Assembly (NCBI GenBank): GCA_005281725.1
Contig: SSBO01000001.1
Location: forward strand, 7,362,399 to 7,426,398
Source: Wuchereria bancrofti
Lineage: Eukaryota; Nematoda; Chromadorea; Rhabditida; Onchocercidae
DNA length: 64,000 nt
Reading direction: 5' to 3'
Positions 1 through 11,110 of this stretch are shown piece after piece. Numbering within the stretch: the stretch's first letter is position 1; the number at the start of each line of letters is the position of its first letter. The position numbers were made by a program, and so were the translations under genes. Below the pieces are notes generated by a model. It worked only from the letters and a program-made list of their open reading frames with translations. It did no database searches and was not told where the DNA came from.

Positions 1-362
1 GTCACACGAAACCGCCATAAGAACATTTTCCTTTGGGTCCAGGACGCCACATGGTGGGTCAACACCTAGGCGGCGCATATTGGTCGTTTTAATAGCCCAG
101 CCAATGCGACGACCACCGGCATTAGTAATCTGAAAAAAAGAAGGAATAGCATAGAGTTGGATGCAAAATTGAGTATTTATGTGTATCTATGGCGCAGGAA
201 ATACGGAGCATTTTAGTTGGAATTAAAAATATCACAAGAATAATTCATAGATGTAAGTACCACCTTAATGTGATAAGTATGCTTATCGTCATAAGGTGCA
301 TTAAATACAATTTTAGAGCTGGGTTGGGTGTTGATATCACCAGGTGGAACCGATTGCGCCAT
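1..362 (-). CDS. msp: Major sperm protein (MSP), 3' end cut by the window edge
   Basis: MSP is the self-assembling cytoskeletal protein of amoeboid nematode sperm. It drives crawling by filament polymerisation and also acts as an oocyte signal when shed. Exon 1 is 362-264 (33 codons, from [10 protein letters not shown] to HTYHIK) and exon 2 starts at 129 and runs off the window at position 1 after 43 codons. The intron has a GT donor and a T-rich CAG acceptor. The ATG at 362 gives the same N-terminus as the two other MSP copies, so the start is firm. The protein has Asn and Ser where the other copies have His and Gly (residues 11 and 15). It lies head-to-head with the MSP gene at 806, with 443 bp between start codons. 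Exon 1 is much more diverged from the other copies than exon 2. Confidence 0.93.
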
Positions 363-805
363 GTTCTTCTATCTACTTACTGCAAATTTTTTCTCAGTGA
401 ACAATGCAAGATTGTTAATATTTTTCATTTATATATACGTCAAAATATTAACATAGCGAATAAGAACTGCATAATTTGTAGTGATTTTACCTAAAACATT
501 AAGTTAAACTTATAATATTTTGAAGACAAATGCAAATTTCAAATTAAAAAAATCTTTTTCTTGATTAATTTCCTTATTTATTGTTATATGTTGTCTTACT
601 ATAACAATCAGTTTGTAAGTAACTTTCTAGAATAATAAATTTATATCGAAATTTGCATATAAAAATATAAGATTTAGTCTTTTTTTTACATATTTATGCA
701 AAAAATAATGATAATAATTGTAACTATAAAAGGATATAAAACAAGCATATTTTATACTTTATGATTTTGCTGCTGGGATAAGGTGGTGCACCTTTTCTCT
801 TTGTA
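363..805. promoter_or_regulatory. Shared intergenic promoter region between two divergent MSP genes
   Basis: This 443-bp AT-rich gap separates the start codons of two oppositely directed MSP genes. A TATA-like TATAAAAGG lies at 725-733, about 75 bp before the plus-strand ATG. A TATATATAAAT-like stretch lies around 428-438 for the minus-strand gene. A GATAAG hexamer at 777-782 fits the known dependence of nematode MSP promoters on GATA factors, but one hexamer is weak evidence. The promoter role is inferred from position and these motifs. Confidence 0.5.
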
Positions 806-1313
806 ATGGCGCAGTCGATTCCACCGGGTGATATCCATACCCAACCGGGATCAAAGATTGTCTTCAATGCTCCGTACGATGACAAACATACATATCACAT
901 TAAGGTATACCTATATTAGTGGAATACAATCAAACGATGGTGACGAGTTTTATTAAAGGATGTGGTACTACTAAAACCAAAACTATCTCAGATTATGCTA
1001 TTATTTTTGATAGTAATAAAATTTTGAGATTACTAATGCCGGTGGTCGTCGCATTGGTTGGGCTATTAAAACGACCAATATGCGCCGCCTAGGTGTTGAC
1101 CCACCATGTGGCGTCCTGGACCCAAAGGAGAATGTTCTCATGGCGGTCTCGTGTGACACATTCGATGCGTCGAAGGAAGACATCAACAACGACCGTATTA
1201 CCATCGAATGGACAAACACACCGGATGGAGCTGCGAAACAATTCCGCCGCGAATGGTTCCAGGGCGATGGTATGGTTCGCCGCAAGAACCTTCCAATCGA
1301 ATATAACCTATAA
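806..1313 (+). CDS. msp: Major sperm protein (MSP), complete, 127 residues
   Basis: Structural and motility protein of nematode sperm, an immunoglobulin-fold dimer that forms filaments without ATP. Exons are 806-904 and 1029-1313, giving 33 plus 94 residues, the usual MSP length of 127, and ending in [11 protein letters not shown]. The single intron (905-1028) falls after codon 33, as in the neighbouring copies. Its acceptor is GAG rather than CAG. The upstream CAG at 989-991 would give a stop codon after 11 codons, so the GAG must be used if the gene is functional. From 819 to 1303 the sequence, intron included, is identical to the copy at 2988-3495. AATAAA at 1380-1385 is a likely poly(A) signal. 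Confidence 0.94.
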
Positions 1314-1379
1314 AAATGCATAATGTTGCATCTCAATTATAATCATTCGATTTCAATCCACATTGTATAATATCAGTGG

Positions 1380-1385
1380 AATAAA
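1380..1385 (+). terminator. Candidate poly(A) signal of the MSP gene at 806
   Basis: AATAAA lies 67 bp after the stop codon, within the usual 3' UTR length for a nematode MSP gene. Confidence 0.5.
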
Positions 1386-2428
1386 TGAATTGGATTGTGA
1401 TAGAATGATAAAATTATCAGCATGACTAATTACATATTATTGATTGCTTATCATTCAAAAATAATCAAATAATTCAAATGAATTCTACACTTAAAAGCAT
1501 TCTTGTAACCTTTATGATAGTTGTCCAAAAGTACTCATATTTTTTATTCTTCATCTAATTCATTTTCTAATTTCCTATTTCTATTCTCTATTTTTCATTT
1601 TATTCTTTATTTTTCTATTCTATGGTTTCTATTTCTATTCTATTTTCTACCATTTGTTGAACATAGCATAACACTATAGTAAGAGATGGTGATAAATAGT
1701 CTAATATGATGAAAGCTGATTGGAAAAAAAGTGAAAGTAATGATGACTCAATAGAAAACTGTAATTTATGGAACTGAAATTATTTTGTATTAAAAAATAG
1801 CTGATAACGAATAATAATTATTAGCAAGAGCTTCAAGTTAAGCTTTATTAGCGTTACGATTAGTTAAATTGCTAACATTGCTAAAAATATACTTATAAAA
1901 AATATGGAAAACTAAATTAGTTTAATTTCCTCTTCGTTTCTGTTTGCTATTATTTAACTAGTTTTATTTAAATAAGATCGCATAAAATTTTTGAAAAGGC
2001 TTAGGTCCTTGATTACATAAATTTTTGTTTGTTTTTGTATGTTCTAATTAAAAAAATATCTCATTTTAAAAACTACCATTGTCATTGTTCAATTTGATGT
2101 TTCTTTCCTGCTATCTGAACTTTTGCTCCTAAATGAAAAAAGAAGGAGGAAGAGAGGGAGAGGGAAAAAAGAGAAGACCTATCGTAAATAAATTCAAAAA
2201 ATGAATTTTTTCTTGGAAAGAAATAATAATTTATATTATCTTAATTTTTGATTAATTTCTATCGTAAAAATGTGAGTTTTTTGATTTTTTAAAATCAATT
2301 CATTTAATTTTAAATCTACTTCACTAATTTTACGTTTGTTTCATTTCATCTCAACTACTATATCCCATTTTACCTAAATTAATTGATAACATGATTTGAG
2401 TTATTCATGTTTGCTTCTATTCCAAACT

Positions 2429-2490
2429 CTTATCATTTATCATTTCTGTGAAGTAACATCTTATCATTTATCATTTCTGTGAAGTGCTAG
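2429..2490. repeat. 31-bp tandem duplication
   Basis: A block reading CTTATCATTTATCATTTCTG, then TGAAGT, occurs twice with a period of 31 bp, starting near 2429 and 2460. The second copy runs into a stretch resembling the sequence at about 1860. Confidence 0.8.
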
Positions 2491-2987
2491 TTAAATTGCT
2501 AACACTGATGAAAATACACTTTCAAAAAATATGAAAACATTTATTCATTCATAAAATGCAAATGCATATTTGAATAATTCTTAAAGTATCTTTCAAATTC
2601 ACACGAATTATATTAAAAATTAAGATAGTAACTTCGTATCAAATTTGGATATTCATGCAAATAGCAAGATGATAATTTCTGGGGTTATAATTTGTATGAA
2701 TTTTTCTTTACAACACTTTTTGATTATGCAAAACTGGAACAATTTTTCTCACTTCTCTTCATTTCACATTATATTTTGTTAAATTACAAATGAACAAATT
2801 TAAATACTTTGCATTTATTCAGCTTAAAATTTTCATTAACATTTTCGAAATTAATTTTTGCATACAAATATATTATGTTGATTTTTTCGAAATAAAAAGT
2901 TACATAAAAGCTGTTGTTAAGCTATAAAAAATCATATTAGTTGCTTGTTTGGTTACAGTCAAGCGGCAACGTTACTGGATTTTCCTA

Positions 2988-3495
2988 ATGGCGCAATCGG
3001 TTCCACCGGGTGATATCCATACCCAACCGGGATCAAAGATTGTCTTCAATGCTCCGTACGATGACAAACATACATATCACATTAAGGTATACCTATATTA
3101 GTGGAATACAATCAAACGATGGTGACGAGTTTTATTAAAGGATGTGGTACTACTAAAACCAAAACTATCTCAGATTATGCTATTATTTTTGATAGTAATA
3201 AAATTTTGAGATTACTAATGCCGGTGGTCGTCGCATTGGTTGGGCTATTAAAACGACCAATATGCGCCGCCTAGGTGTTGACCCACCATGTGGCGTCCTG
3301 GACCCAAAGGAGAATGTTCTCATGGCGGTCTCGTGTGACACATTCGATGCGTCGAAGGAAGACATCAACAACGACCGTATTACCATCGAATGGACAAACA
3401 CACCGGATGGAGCTGCGAAACAATTCCGCCGCGAATGGTTCCAGGGCGATGGTATGGTTCGCCGCAAGAACCTTCCAATCGAATACAATCTTTAA
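2988..3495 (+). CDS. msp: Major sperm protein (MSP), complete, 127 residues
   Basis: Third MSP copy, same role as the others in sperm motility. Exons are 2988-3086 and 3211-3495. The protein is 127 residues and differs from the copy at 806 only at residue 5 (Val for Ile). The 124-bp intron is base-for-base the same as in that copy and shares the unusual GAG acceptor. The identity stops sharply a few codons after the start and just before the stop codon, while the flanks are unrelated. That pattern fits gene conversion or a very young retained block better than a simple duplication with flanks. AATAAA at 3581-3586 is a likely poly(A) signal. Confidence 0.94.
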
Positions 3496-4557
3496 AACGA
3501 CTGGAGGCAACGACAGGAATATAACTATGATCAATCTGATCATTCCCTGCTAAATAATATATTCCTCTCGTTTGATTTCAAATAAAATATTAAGCATATG
3601 TGTTCATAGCAAAGTATAAAATTGATGTGATTTGGATGGTTAATGTTTGAAACGTTAATTAAAATAATTTGTTCCGTCAACCCAATAAGATATTGCAATT
3701 CTTATTCATCTCGCAATCATTCATTTGGCATTTAGTTGACATTCTTCATTTTTCTCCTCTTCAATTCACATTTTAACAAAAATAGTCTCAATAATTCATT
3801 CGTTTTCGAGTAAAATAAGCATATATTTCTTTTATAGCTGTTAAACGTTGAATAAATTTGTCTGTGGCTCAAATTTACATATATAAAATTAAATTCGGAT
3901 TTTATGTTCTATTCATAATTTCGTTTGTCAATCAAGATATGAGGAAAGATTTGTATGTAGTATGAATGTAAATATCGAACTGATGAATTTGGAACACAGT
4001 ACTATATTCAATTGATACGATCAAATATTAGATGTAGAAATTTCAAAGGAGTTAAAAGATTGATTACTGAATAAGATAAAAGTACTTTGGTTACGTGAAA
4101 TAGAATAGGGAATGAAATATCAAAACATAGGATTTTGAAAATAAAATTTAACTGATCGAAATGATATGACATATGACAATTTTATTGAGCACTAGGTGAA
4201 ATATAAAAGTTTGAGTTCGAAAAAAAATTTTTTTAGGTTGCAGAATTATCATTTAAATTATTTCTTTTACTCGAAATGATGACAAAATTTGAACACTTTA
4301 TTATGTTCAGTTGTTATCAATCGAAAAAAATATTTGTGTTACAGAATTATGAATTAGTAAGAAGTCATGATAAGAAATCATGATTCTTCGTTTGTTAACA
4401 TTTCCAACATCTTTTTCTTCTGATTCGCTCAAATCATTTAGTTATTAAATCATTTCGATGGCTGAAAGTTGTTTGTAAGTAAGATTTTCATAACAAAGTA
4501 GTATCTTAGAGAAAGAGAAGAAATTTAAAAAAATAATGAAAAATAGAAAAAAAAACT
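3496..4557. other. Intergenic region
   Basis: About 1 kb of AT-rich sequence after the last MSP gene. Apart from the AATAAA near its start, I see no coding or RNA feature in it. Confidence 0.6.
3581..3586 (+). terminator. Candidate poly(A) signal of the MSP gene at 2988
   Basis: AATAAA lies 86 bp after the stop codon of this MSP gene. Confidence 0.5.
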
Positions 4558-5212
4558 TTAACAATTTAAATACCATAATCTGACACCGGTACGACATGGT
4601 CGTACATAACCAACTATCATGGTACCATTGGTACCATAAAGTGGCATCACACAATTTGAACGTCTTTGCAAATTGCGTGAAGTACGACGTTTTTCTAATT
4701 GCCTATGTTTATGGCTATGGCTTCTTGATGAACGTGAACTACTGCTACTATTGCTGCTGTTGGATGAATGTGGTGAGCGTAAATCAGTAGTTGGTGAAGG
4801 TAAACGACGACGACGACGACGTCTGAAATAATATGTGAGATGTCAGTTAAACCTGTGTCATATATTAATCAAAAATTGTTTACTTAAAATATTCCGTAAT
4901 TACTTGAATGGGAAACGGAGGAAAATCGAAGATTGCTAATAGTGAGAGATGATGCGCGAAAGTCAATTAACTATTTGTATTTAGATTCCTTTCAAATTTT
5001 AAACATTGAGTTATACTAACATCAAATAACAAAAAGATGAAAAAAGAAATGACAAGAATTTCACTCGAAAGTTTTTCGTTTACGTTAATGTTTATCTGGT
5101 GTTCACGGAAATCATACCGCACTGAATGCACCATTTTAGGTTGGATGTTGCGTTTCACAGGCGGAATATGACGAACCGTTCGCGACTTTTGCGTGCGTAC
5201 CGGTGCAGGCAT
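4558..5212 (-). CDS. Small Arg/Ser-rich basic protein, 119 residues, possibly a sperm chromatin protein
   Basis: Two exons, 5212-5118 and 4822-4558, joined in phase by a GTATGA donor and a TTTCAG acceptor. The splice creates a run of seven arginines at about residues 32-38. N-terminal third: basic (MPAPVRTQKSRTVRHIPP and on). Middle, residues about 50-80: Ser/Asn runs followed by SR/SH dipeptides. C-terminus: less biased, with three cysteines, ending VRLWYLNC. There are very few acidic residues. The composition recalls small basic sperm chromatin proteins of nematodes or a short SR protein; I recognise no domain. The position next to an MSP cluster supports a sperm role, but this is inference. 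The GC content of both exons is clearly above the surroundings, which supports real coding sequence. Confidence 0.72.
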
Positions 5213-5910
5213 TTTAATTTTCTTGCACCAGAGAGAAAAGAATAGAATTAATCACCGAATGATACTAAAATGAAAATAATTTTTATGATTTCAGTTACAT
5301 TAAATACCTTTTTTTATGCAAAATTTATTGCTTGTGGCAGTCATATTTTAATTCAAATATTCTTGATATATTTAAATTTTCAACTGCACCGAAATTTTTA
5401 TTACCTAATTCAAGCCTAACTATAAAAATGAGATATAAAATTCTAAACTTTTTTTCTTGATTTGATTTCAATAATTACCCTACATTAAGCATAATTTAAT
5501 TGGCATTCATTTAAATTTCAGTTGCTTAAATTTCATTTTTTTTTTCTACTTGCAATTATTTGATAGCATTTAATCAAATCCTTTCACATAAATTTTTAAA
5601 ACGAAAAATTTTGACATTTAAATTTTACTAATTTCATTATAAAAATCTTCCATTACATTTTCCATTTATCAATTTAATTGAATTAAAAAAAGTTTTCTGC
5701 GTTTCAATTCCTTCTATTCATCTTATTTCTTCGTAATTGTTAAATTAATAGTGACAATAACAACAACAATAAATAAACAAGCAAAAAACGAATCAGAATG
5801 AGATGAAATGTTTATTTTTAAATTATAGTTTAAATTCATTACAACAAATTTAAAAAACAAATGGTGATAACAATTCAATGATAATTATTTGAAACTGCAC
5901 TTTTTCAAAG
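5213..5910. other. Intergenic region between gdh-1 and the Arg/Ser-rich gene
   Basis: About 700 bp, AT-rich. It holds the 3' UTR of gdh-1 (minus strand) and presumably the promoter of the basic protein gene. No other feature is seen. Confidence 0.6.
5811..5816 (-). terminator. Candidate poly(A) signal of gdh-1
   Basis: AATAAA on the minus strand, 95 bp after the gdh-1 stop codon. Confidence 0.5.
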
Positions 5911-8900
5911 TTATGCAAATGTGAAACCAGAAGAACGATAAGTATTATATATTTTTTCTATTGCTGTCGCATATGCAGCAGTACGTATATCCAAGCCAAG
6001 ATTGTATTTTTCTATTGTTTTTATAATATCATAGGCTGAAAAAAAAATGCATAGATTTTAATATAATTTAATTATGATAAATTTATTTTAATCTGTTAAC
6101 GATTAACAAAATTGCAAACAAATAGCAATCAATAACAACTGATGAAAATTTTATTAAACAATAAAGAAGTTTAGAATTATTAAGTTACTTTAAGAAATTA
6201 AAAACGAGAGAGAAAAAAAGAAGAATTATATAAACAATTAGCAATTGGAAATGACTGGTAGAAAATTATCCAGAAATTGGAGAAGACTAAAATTACAAAG
6301 TTAATTTTAAGATCCAAAAAAGAGAAGAAAAACGAGGAATTATGCAAACAATCAGTAATTGATAGGAACTGGTAAAAATTCATCAGAAAATTAAAAAGGA
6401 CTAAAATAATAATAAAAATATTTTAGGATAGGGAAGGAAAAAAGGATTATATAAACAATTAGCAATCAATAACTACTGGCAAATTTCATCCGGAATTAAA
6501 GAAAGCTAAAATTGGTTTCAAATCTAGAAAGGAGAAAAAAAGAATAAAGAATTATAAAAAGTAATTCATGTAAAATAAGGCTTAACAAATACTGGAATAA
6601 CTTCGCCTTTACCTTTTGTTTATTTTAAATATATTAAATTATAGAATCTTTAAATTATTAATAAAAATAAAACTCAAGTTTTATGCATACCTGACTTCTG
6701 CATGCTAAATTCTAAACCGGAATAAACAATTTCTTCTTCAGATTTATGACTGATTCGGCTTTTCAATCCTGCCGATGGTTCAATTTTGATATTTTTTCCA
6801 AGTTCACGATTTAATGATTCTTCAACACTTGCTACGAAAAGAAAATGATTAAATAATACGTAAATTAGCATAACAAACAAAGGCAAAAACAATTTTACAA
6901 TGAAATAAAAATTAAAAAATGAAAGAAGCTGTAAAGATAAAAAATAAAGACAAAAATAAAATATAAAAAAAAATTAATAAATAAATGAAGAATAATTTTA
7001 CCAAGTAAATCATAACCGGAATCAATCTCATGTTTTGATGTGAGTCGACCAAAACTGACATGATTCAAATTTTTCAACCATTCAAAAAATGATACCGTAA
7101 CACCACCACTATTGATGAATAAATCCGGAATGACAATGCAATCATTACGAGCTAATAAAATTTTCTCAGCTGCTGGTGTTACTGGACCATTTGCTGCTTC
7201 TACGATAACCTACATCATATTATGTTAAAATGTAAACTTAGCATGTTCACAAAAAGGTAAATAATAATTGTGAACCAAAATATAAGCGATTAAAAAAACT
7301 TTAATGAATGCTTATAGCACGAGTCAGAATTTAAAAAACCATATAAAATTTATTCGAATTTAAAGCTTATTTTGAAATGATTATTATAATTTTAGTTTTT
7401 TCTCCATTTTTGGTTAAGTATATGTTTTGAATTCTAACACTGCTATAAACATTAAAGTATATATCTTTTCTAACTTTTATTACTGTTTTATGTAAATATA
7501 AAATATGAGAAATGGTAATCCTTATCTCTTTTATTGGTACCCTTCAAATGATACCTTTGTTTAACATCCAGAAAATACTATACTATCATAACTTTTCCAT
7601 TACATCCGTTATTAGTAAATTTTGTAGTATATTTTGATAAATTATTCCTAGATATTTCTCTTATCTTTAACCTTTTAATTCTTAACTTTTTCTTGTCACA
7701 TTAAGCTTATATCTTTTGTTATCACCACGAAACAATTTACAGTCTCATTTTTTCCTACTCTTCATTCTTTCTTTTTTTACTATCATATTGGATATCAATG
7801 AATATCATTAATAGACAAAATTAATCTAATCGTCATCTCTTCTAATTTATCACTTTTAAGCAATCAAATTTATACCTTAGCTTTAATTTTATTAGCATTA
7901 TTTTTATTGATAACTTTTTCACATGCTGCCAAAATTAGCACATCACATTCTTCATAAATTAATTCACCGTATGGTTCGTATGCTTCAGCATCCGGAAAAT
8001 CCTGCAAAATTTGAATCATTCAATAATAATCGTTATTTATTTGTAAATTTGTTAAATCATCTACTTTTTTCATAAGAAAAATGAAGAATCGGTTTTTCAA
8101 AAATTTTAAACTTTTTTTTTCTAATAAAAATATGAAAATGAAGAATTAAATTACCGCTATTGTTTTATGTTCAGCTGCATATTTGATCAATGCATCGATA
8201 TTAAATCCATTTCGATTATACACCGAGCAATTATACTCTTGAATGCCAATAATTATTCCACCGCCGGTTGATACAAAATGTGATGTATAGGTACCAACAT
8301 TACCAAAACCCTTTAATTAATTAAAAAATTTGAAGCAGCTTTATTTTTATTTTCAGTTCTAATTATTATTATTGTTATTTCCCATTCTAATTATTATTAT
8401 TGTTATTATTATTATTACTTATTATTATTAATTATTTTAAATATTTATTTTTTCAATACCTGAACAATAATTTTCTTTCCTTTTAATCCAGGTTTTAAAG
8501 CAATTTTACTCATATAATCGGAAATATTTAGGAATGTTTCCAAACCGTTCCATACACCACGTCCGGTTGCCGCTGTACGACCATGAATTCCTGTATTATT
8601 TCAACATATTCAGTTGACAACAAATATAAATTAACATACCTCATGTCAACATAAATAGTATTTCGTTTTTTTTTTTTTTTTTTCATTTTTTTAGAACTTT
8701 TTTGTTTAGACTGTGTTTTTTTTTCTACCCGAAAAAGAAAAAATACCTCCAGCAACAATTGGTTTACCAGTAACACAAGCATATGCATCTTTATCGGTGT
8801 AACCAACTGTTTGCGCATATGTATCCGCAATCCAACTCATTTCACGTTCGCTAGTGCCCATATCTGGTGCCGGAACATCTACTCCAGGGCCCAAAAATCC

Positions 8901-10184
8901 TTTTTTAGCAAATTCCACTGTCATACGACGAGTGATTTTTTCAATTTCATATTCGGTATATTTGCTTGGATCAATTTTTACACCACCTTTTGCACCGCCA
9001 AATGGTATATTAGCCACAGCACATTTGTATGTCATTAATGCGGACAGTGCTTTTACCTGCTCATATAAATTTCTTATTTTTTTCTTCTTTAAATTTCCCA
9101 AAATTTTAGACCTATTTTTTTCTTATCAAAAATAATAAAACAAAATGCTAATATCACTTAATTTCATTTCAAAAAAAAAAGAAGAAAATATAACTTCGAA
9201 TGTTAAAAGTAATATTTTATTACTTTCAAAACTTATTACATGCAGAATTTTCAAATAAAATTTGAAATTTATAAAAAGGTTAAATTTATTTCAGAAGAAA
9301 TTTTCAATCATTAGCACATTACCTCATCTTCACCGACATTTTCTGCATAACGAATGCCACCTTTTGTTGGTGTTCGATGTTCACAATGTTGTGCTCTCCA
9401 AGCTTCAATCATTTCAAATGTTCCATCTTCACGTCTAATTGGAAATGTTATATGTAGTACCTGTATTAACAAACCCTAATTAATTAAGTACCGCAGTTTT
9501 TATAATAATTTCAGTTTGAAATTTTTAGAGGAGTTTTAATTTTAATTAAATGATACTACGTTAATTACATAATAATCATATCAATATAATTTCATAAAAA
9601 TACAAACTTCTAACAAATATTATAATGAATACTATAGTTTTATAACAAATTTAATTTGTGATTTTTTGAGGAATTTTAATTATAATTAGGAAAGTATTAG
9701 TTAAATATATGGTAATCATATAAATATAATTTGATAGAAAAATACAAACTTTGCTAGTTGGTTTAATCATAGCAATAACACCACGGACGAATTTCTGTTT
9801 TACTTCTTTCGACATTTCACGTGATGGATGCTCTTCAGCAAGTTTTGGCATTATTACTGCTGCTCCTTTATCAAAGTAATAATCTACCATCTGCAAATTA
9901 AACAATATTTATAGAAAAAAAAAAGATTATTTTTTAATATTTTACATTTATAAAACTTGCAGCATTTAGCGCCTGCATTTCGTATTCTTATTAATATATT
10001 TGTATTCGTGTACTCATGTACCGGTATTAGCATGAAATTCATTATTATATATAATATAAAATAAATAAACCTTAAAGAATAAAGGATCTAATTGATCTTC
10101 CATTTCTTTCATTTGATCAATTATTTGCTCAACTGGTTGAATCACTTCACCGGTTGAAAGTAATCTTGATCGAAATCCTGGCAT
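5911..10184 (-). CDS. gdh-1: Glutamate dehydrogenase, mitochondrial, 529 residues
   Basis: Converts glutamate to 2-oxoglutarate and ammonia with NAD(P) in the mitochondrial matrix. Ten exons: 10184-10071, 9890-9750, 9460-9323, 9056-8747, 8590-8460, 8310-8155, 8001-7876, 7209-7002, 6831-6691, 6035-5911; every junction keeps frame. Landmarks: [14 protein letters not shown] (36-49), [17 protein letters not shown] ending at 131, [10 protein letters not shown] (149-158, with K154 as the expected catalytic lysine), and the nucleotide-binding GFGNVG (279-284). The animal-type antenna lies at about 442-489 and the C-terminus is SSGFTFA. Length is close to the roughly 536 of related worm enzymes. The first 30 residues, with RSRLLSTG, would serve as a short import signal; an extra upstream leader exon cannot be excluded. 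A TTTGTAG just before the 5' UTR could be a spliced-leader acceptor. Confidence 0.95.
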
Positions 10185-11076
10185 TTTTGAATAAATGTTT
10201 TCTTTCTTCTTTTTCTACAAAGTTATTTCGGTTATCTTTCTTAATTTCTGGTCTATTTAACTTAAAAAAAACAGCGATTAGCTTAAATGTTTAAAGCAAC
10301 AACTACATTTTATCAAGCATAAAAGTTAAAGCTCTTTAATTTTTTTTTAAAGTTTGAAATTTAAAGTTTTTAATTTTACAAAATATATCCAAATAGCACT
10401 TTCTGCATATCTCAAAAAAAAAAATGAATACAAAATCAAATTTTGATTAAATGATATTTCATGTCACTTATCCTATATCACAATGTAGTAAAACATTTCT
10501 GCGCAAAATTTTCGTTGACAAGAAAAAACTTTACAAAGAAAAAAATCTCAAAAAAGTTAAAAAAGTATGAAAAAAACGAATATTAGCACTAATTAAATAT
10601 TTTAGATGAATTTGAATAAATTAATTGCAAAAAAAAGAGAAATTAAAAAAGGAAAGACAGAAAGGGAGAGAGAAAAGAGAGAAGAAATAAGGTAAAATAT
10701 TTGGAATAAAAATTAGTAAACAAAGCGTAAATGTTAACTATCATTTGTTATGATTGTTTAAAAAATTTATTTTTCTCATTTTCTTTTTCATCCTCCGCCT
10801 CTTCCCAAATACTATTTTCTTCATTTTTTTTCATTATTTCATTGCAAATATTTACGGTAAGCACAAAAATCATTTTAGTTTTTCCTTTTCTCTGCTGATA
10901 TAGTGATGATTAAAGTTGTTAAACAAATACTATTTCGTTACAAAATTTTCGTCTTTCCAAAGATCCATTTTCTTCTTTGCTTCTCTCATCCTCCCTCTCT
11001 TTCACTCTCTTTCCATTCCTATGTCATATTTGTCTACATTTTTTCTTCTACAATTTTCTCCTTTTTTCTTTTTTCG

Positions 11077-11110
11077 CTCTCTCCTTCTCTCTCTCTCTCT
11101 CTCTCCCTTC
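11077..11110. repeat. CT dinucleotide-rich microsatellite
   Basis: Continuous CT repeat on the plus strand, inside a longer pyrimidine tract. Confidence 0.9.

Larger units (their letters stand above)
1314..2987. other. Intergenic spacer between MSP genes
   Basis: About 1.7 kb of AT-rich DNA with no supportable gene. It holds a short tandem duplication (2429-2490) and two related stretches of roughly 50 bp (about 1860-1912 and 2488-2540) that may be remnants of an older duplication. A TATA-like TATAAAAA lies at 2923-2930, about 60 bp before the next MSP start codon. Confidence 0.6.

Noticed and set aside
1001..1336. Antisense open frames over the MSP exons (also 3183-3543)
   Set aside because: They mirror the conserved MSP coding exons on the opposite strand. 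The MSP reading explains the sequence fully.
4608..4632. Palindrome ATGGTACCATTGGTACCAT as a regulatory site
   Set aside because: It lies inside the Arg/Ser-rich coding exon and encodes the near-repeat YGTNGTM; no independent evidence for regulation.
8528..8830. 100-residue minus-strand frame at gdh-1 exons 4-5
   Set aside because: It runs through the A/T-rich intron and reads the gdh-1 exons in the wrong frame.
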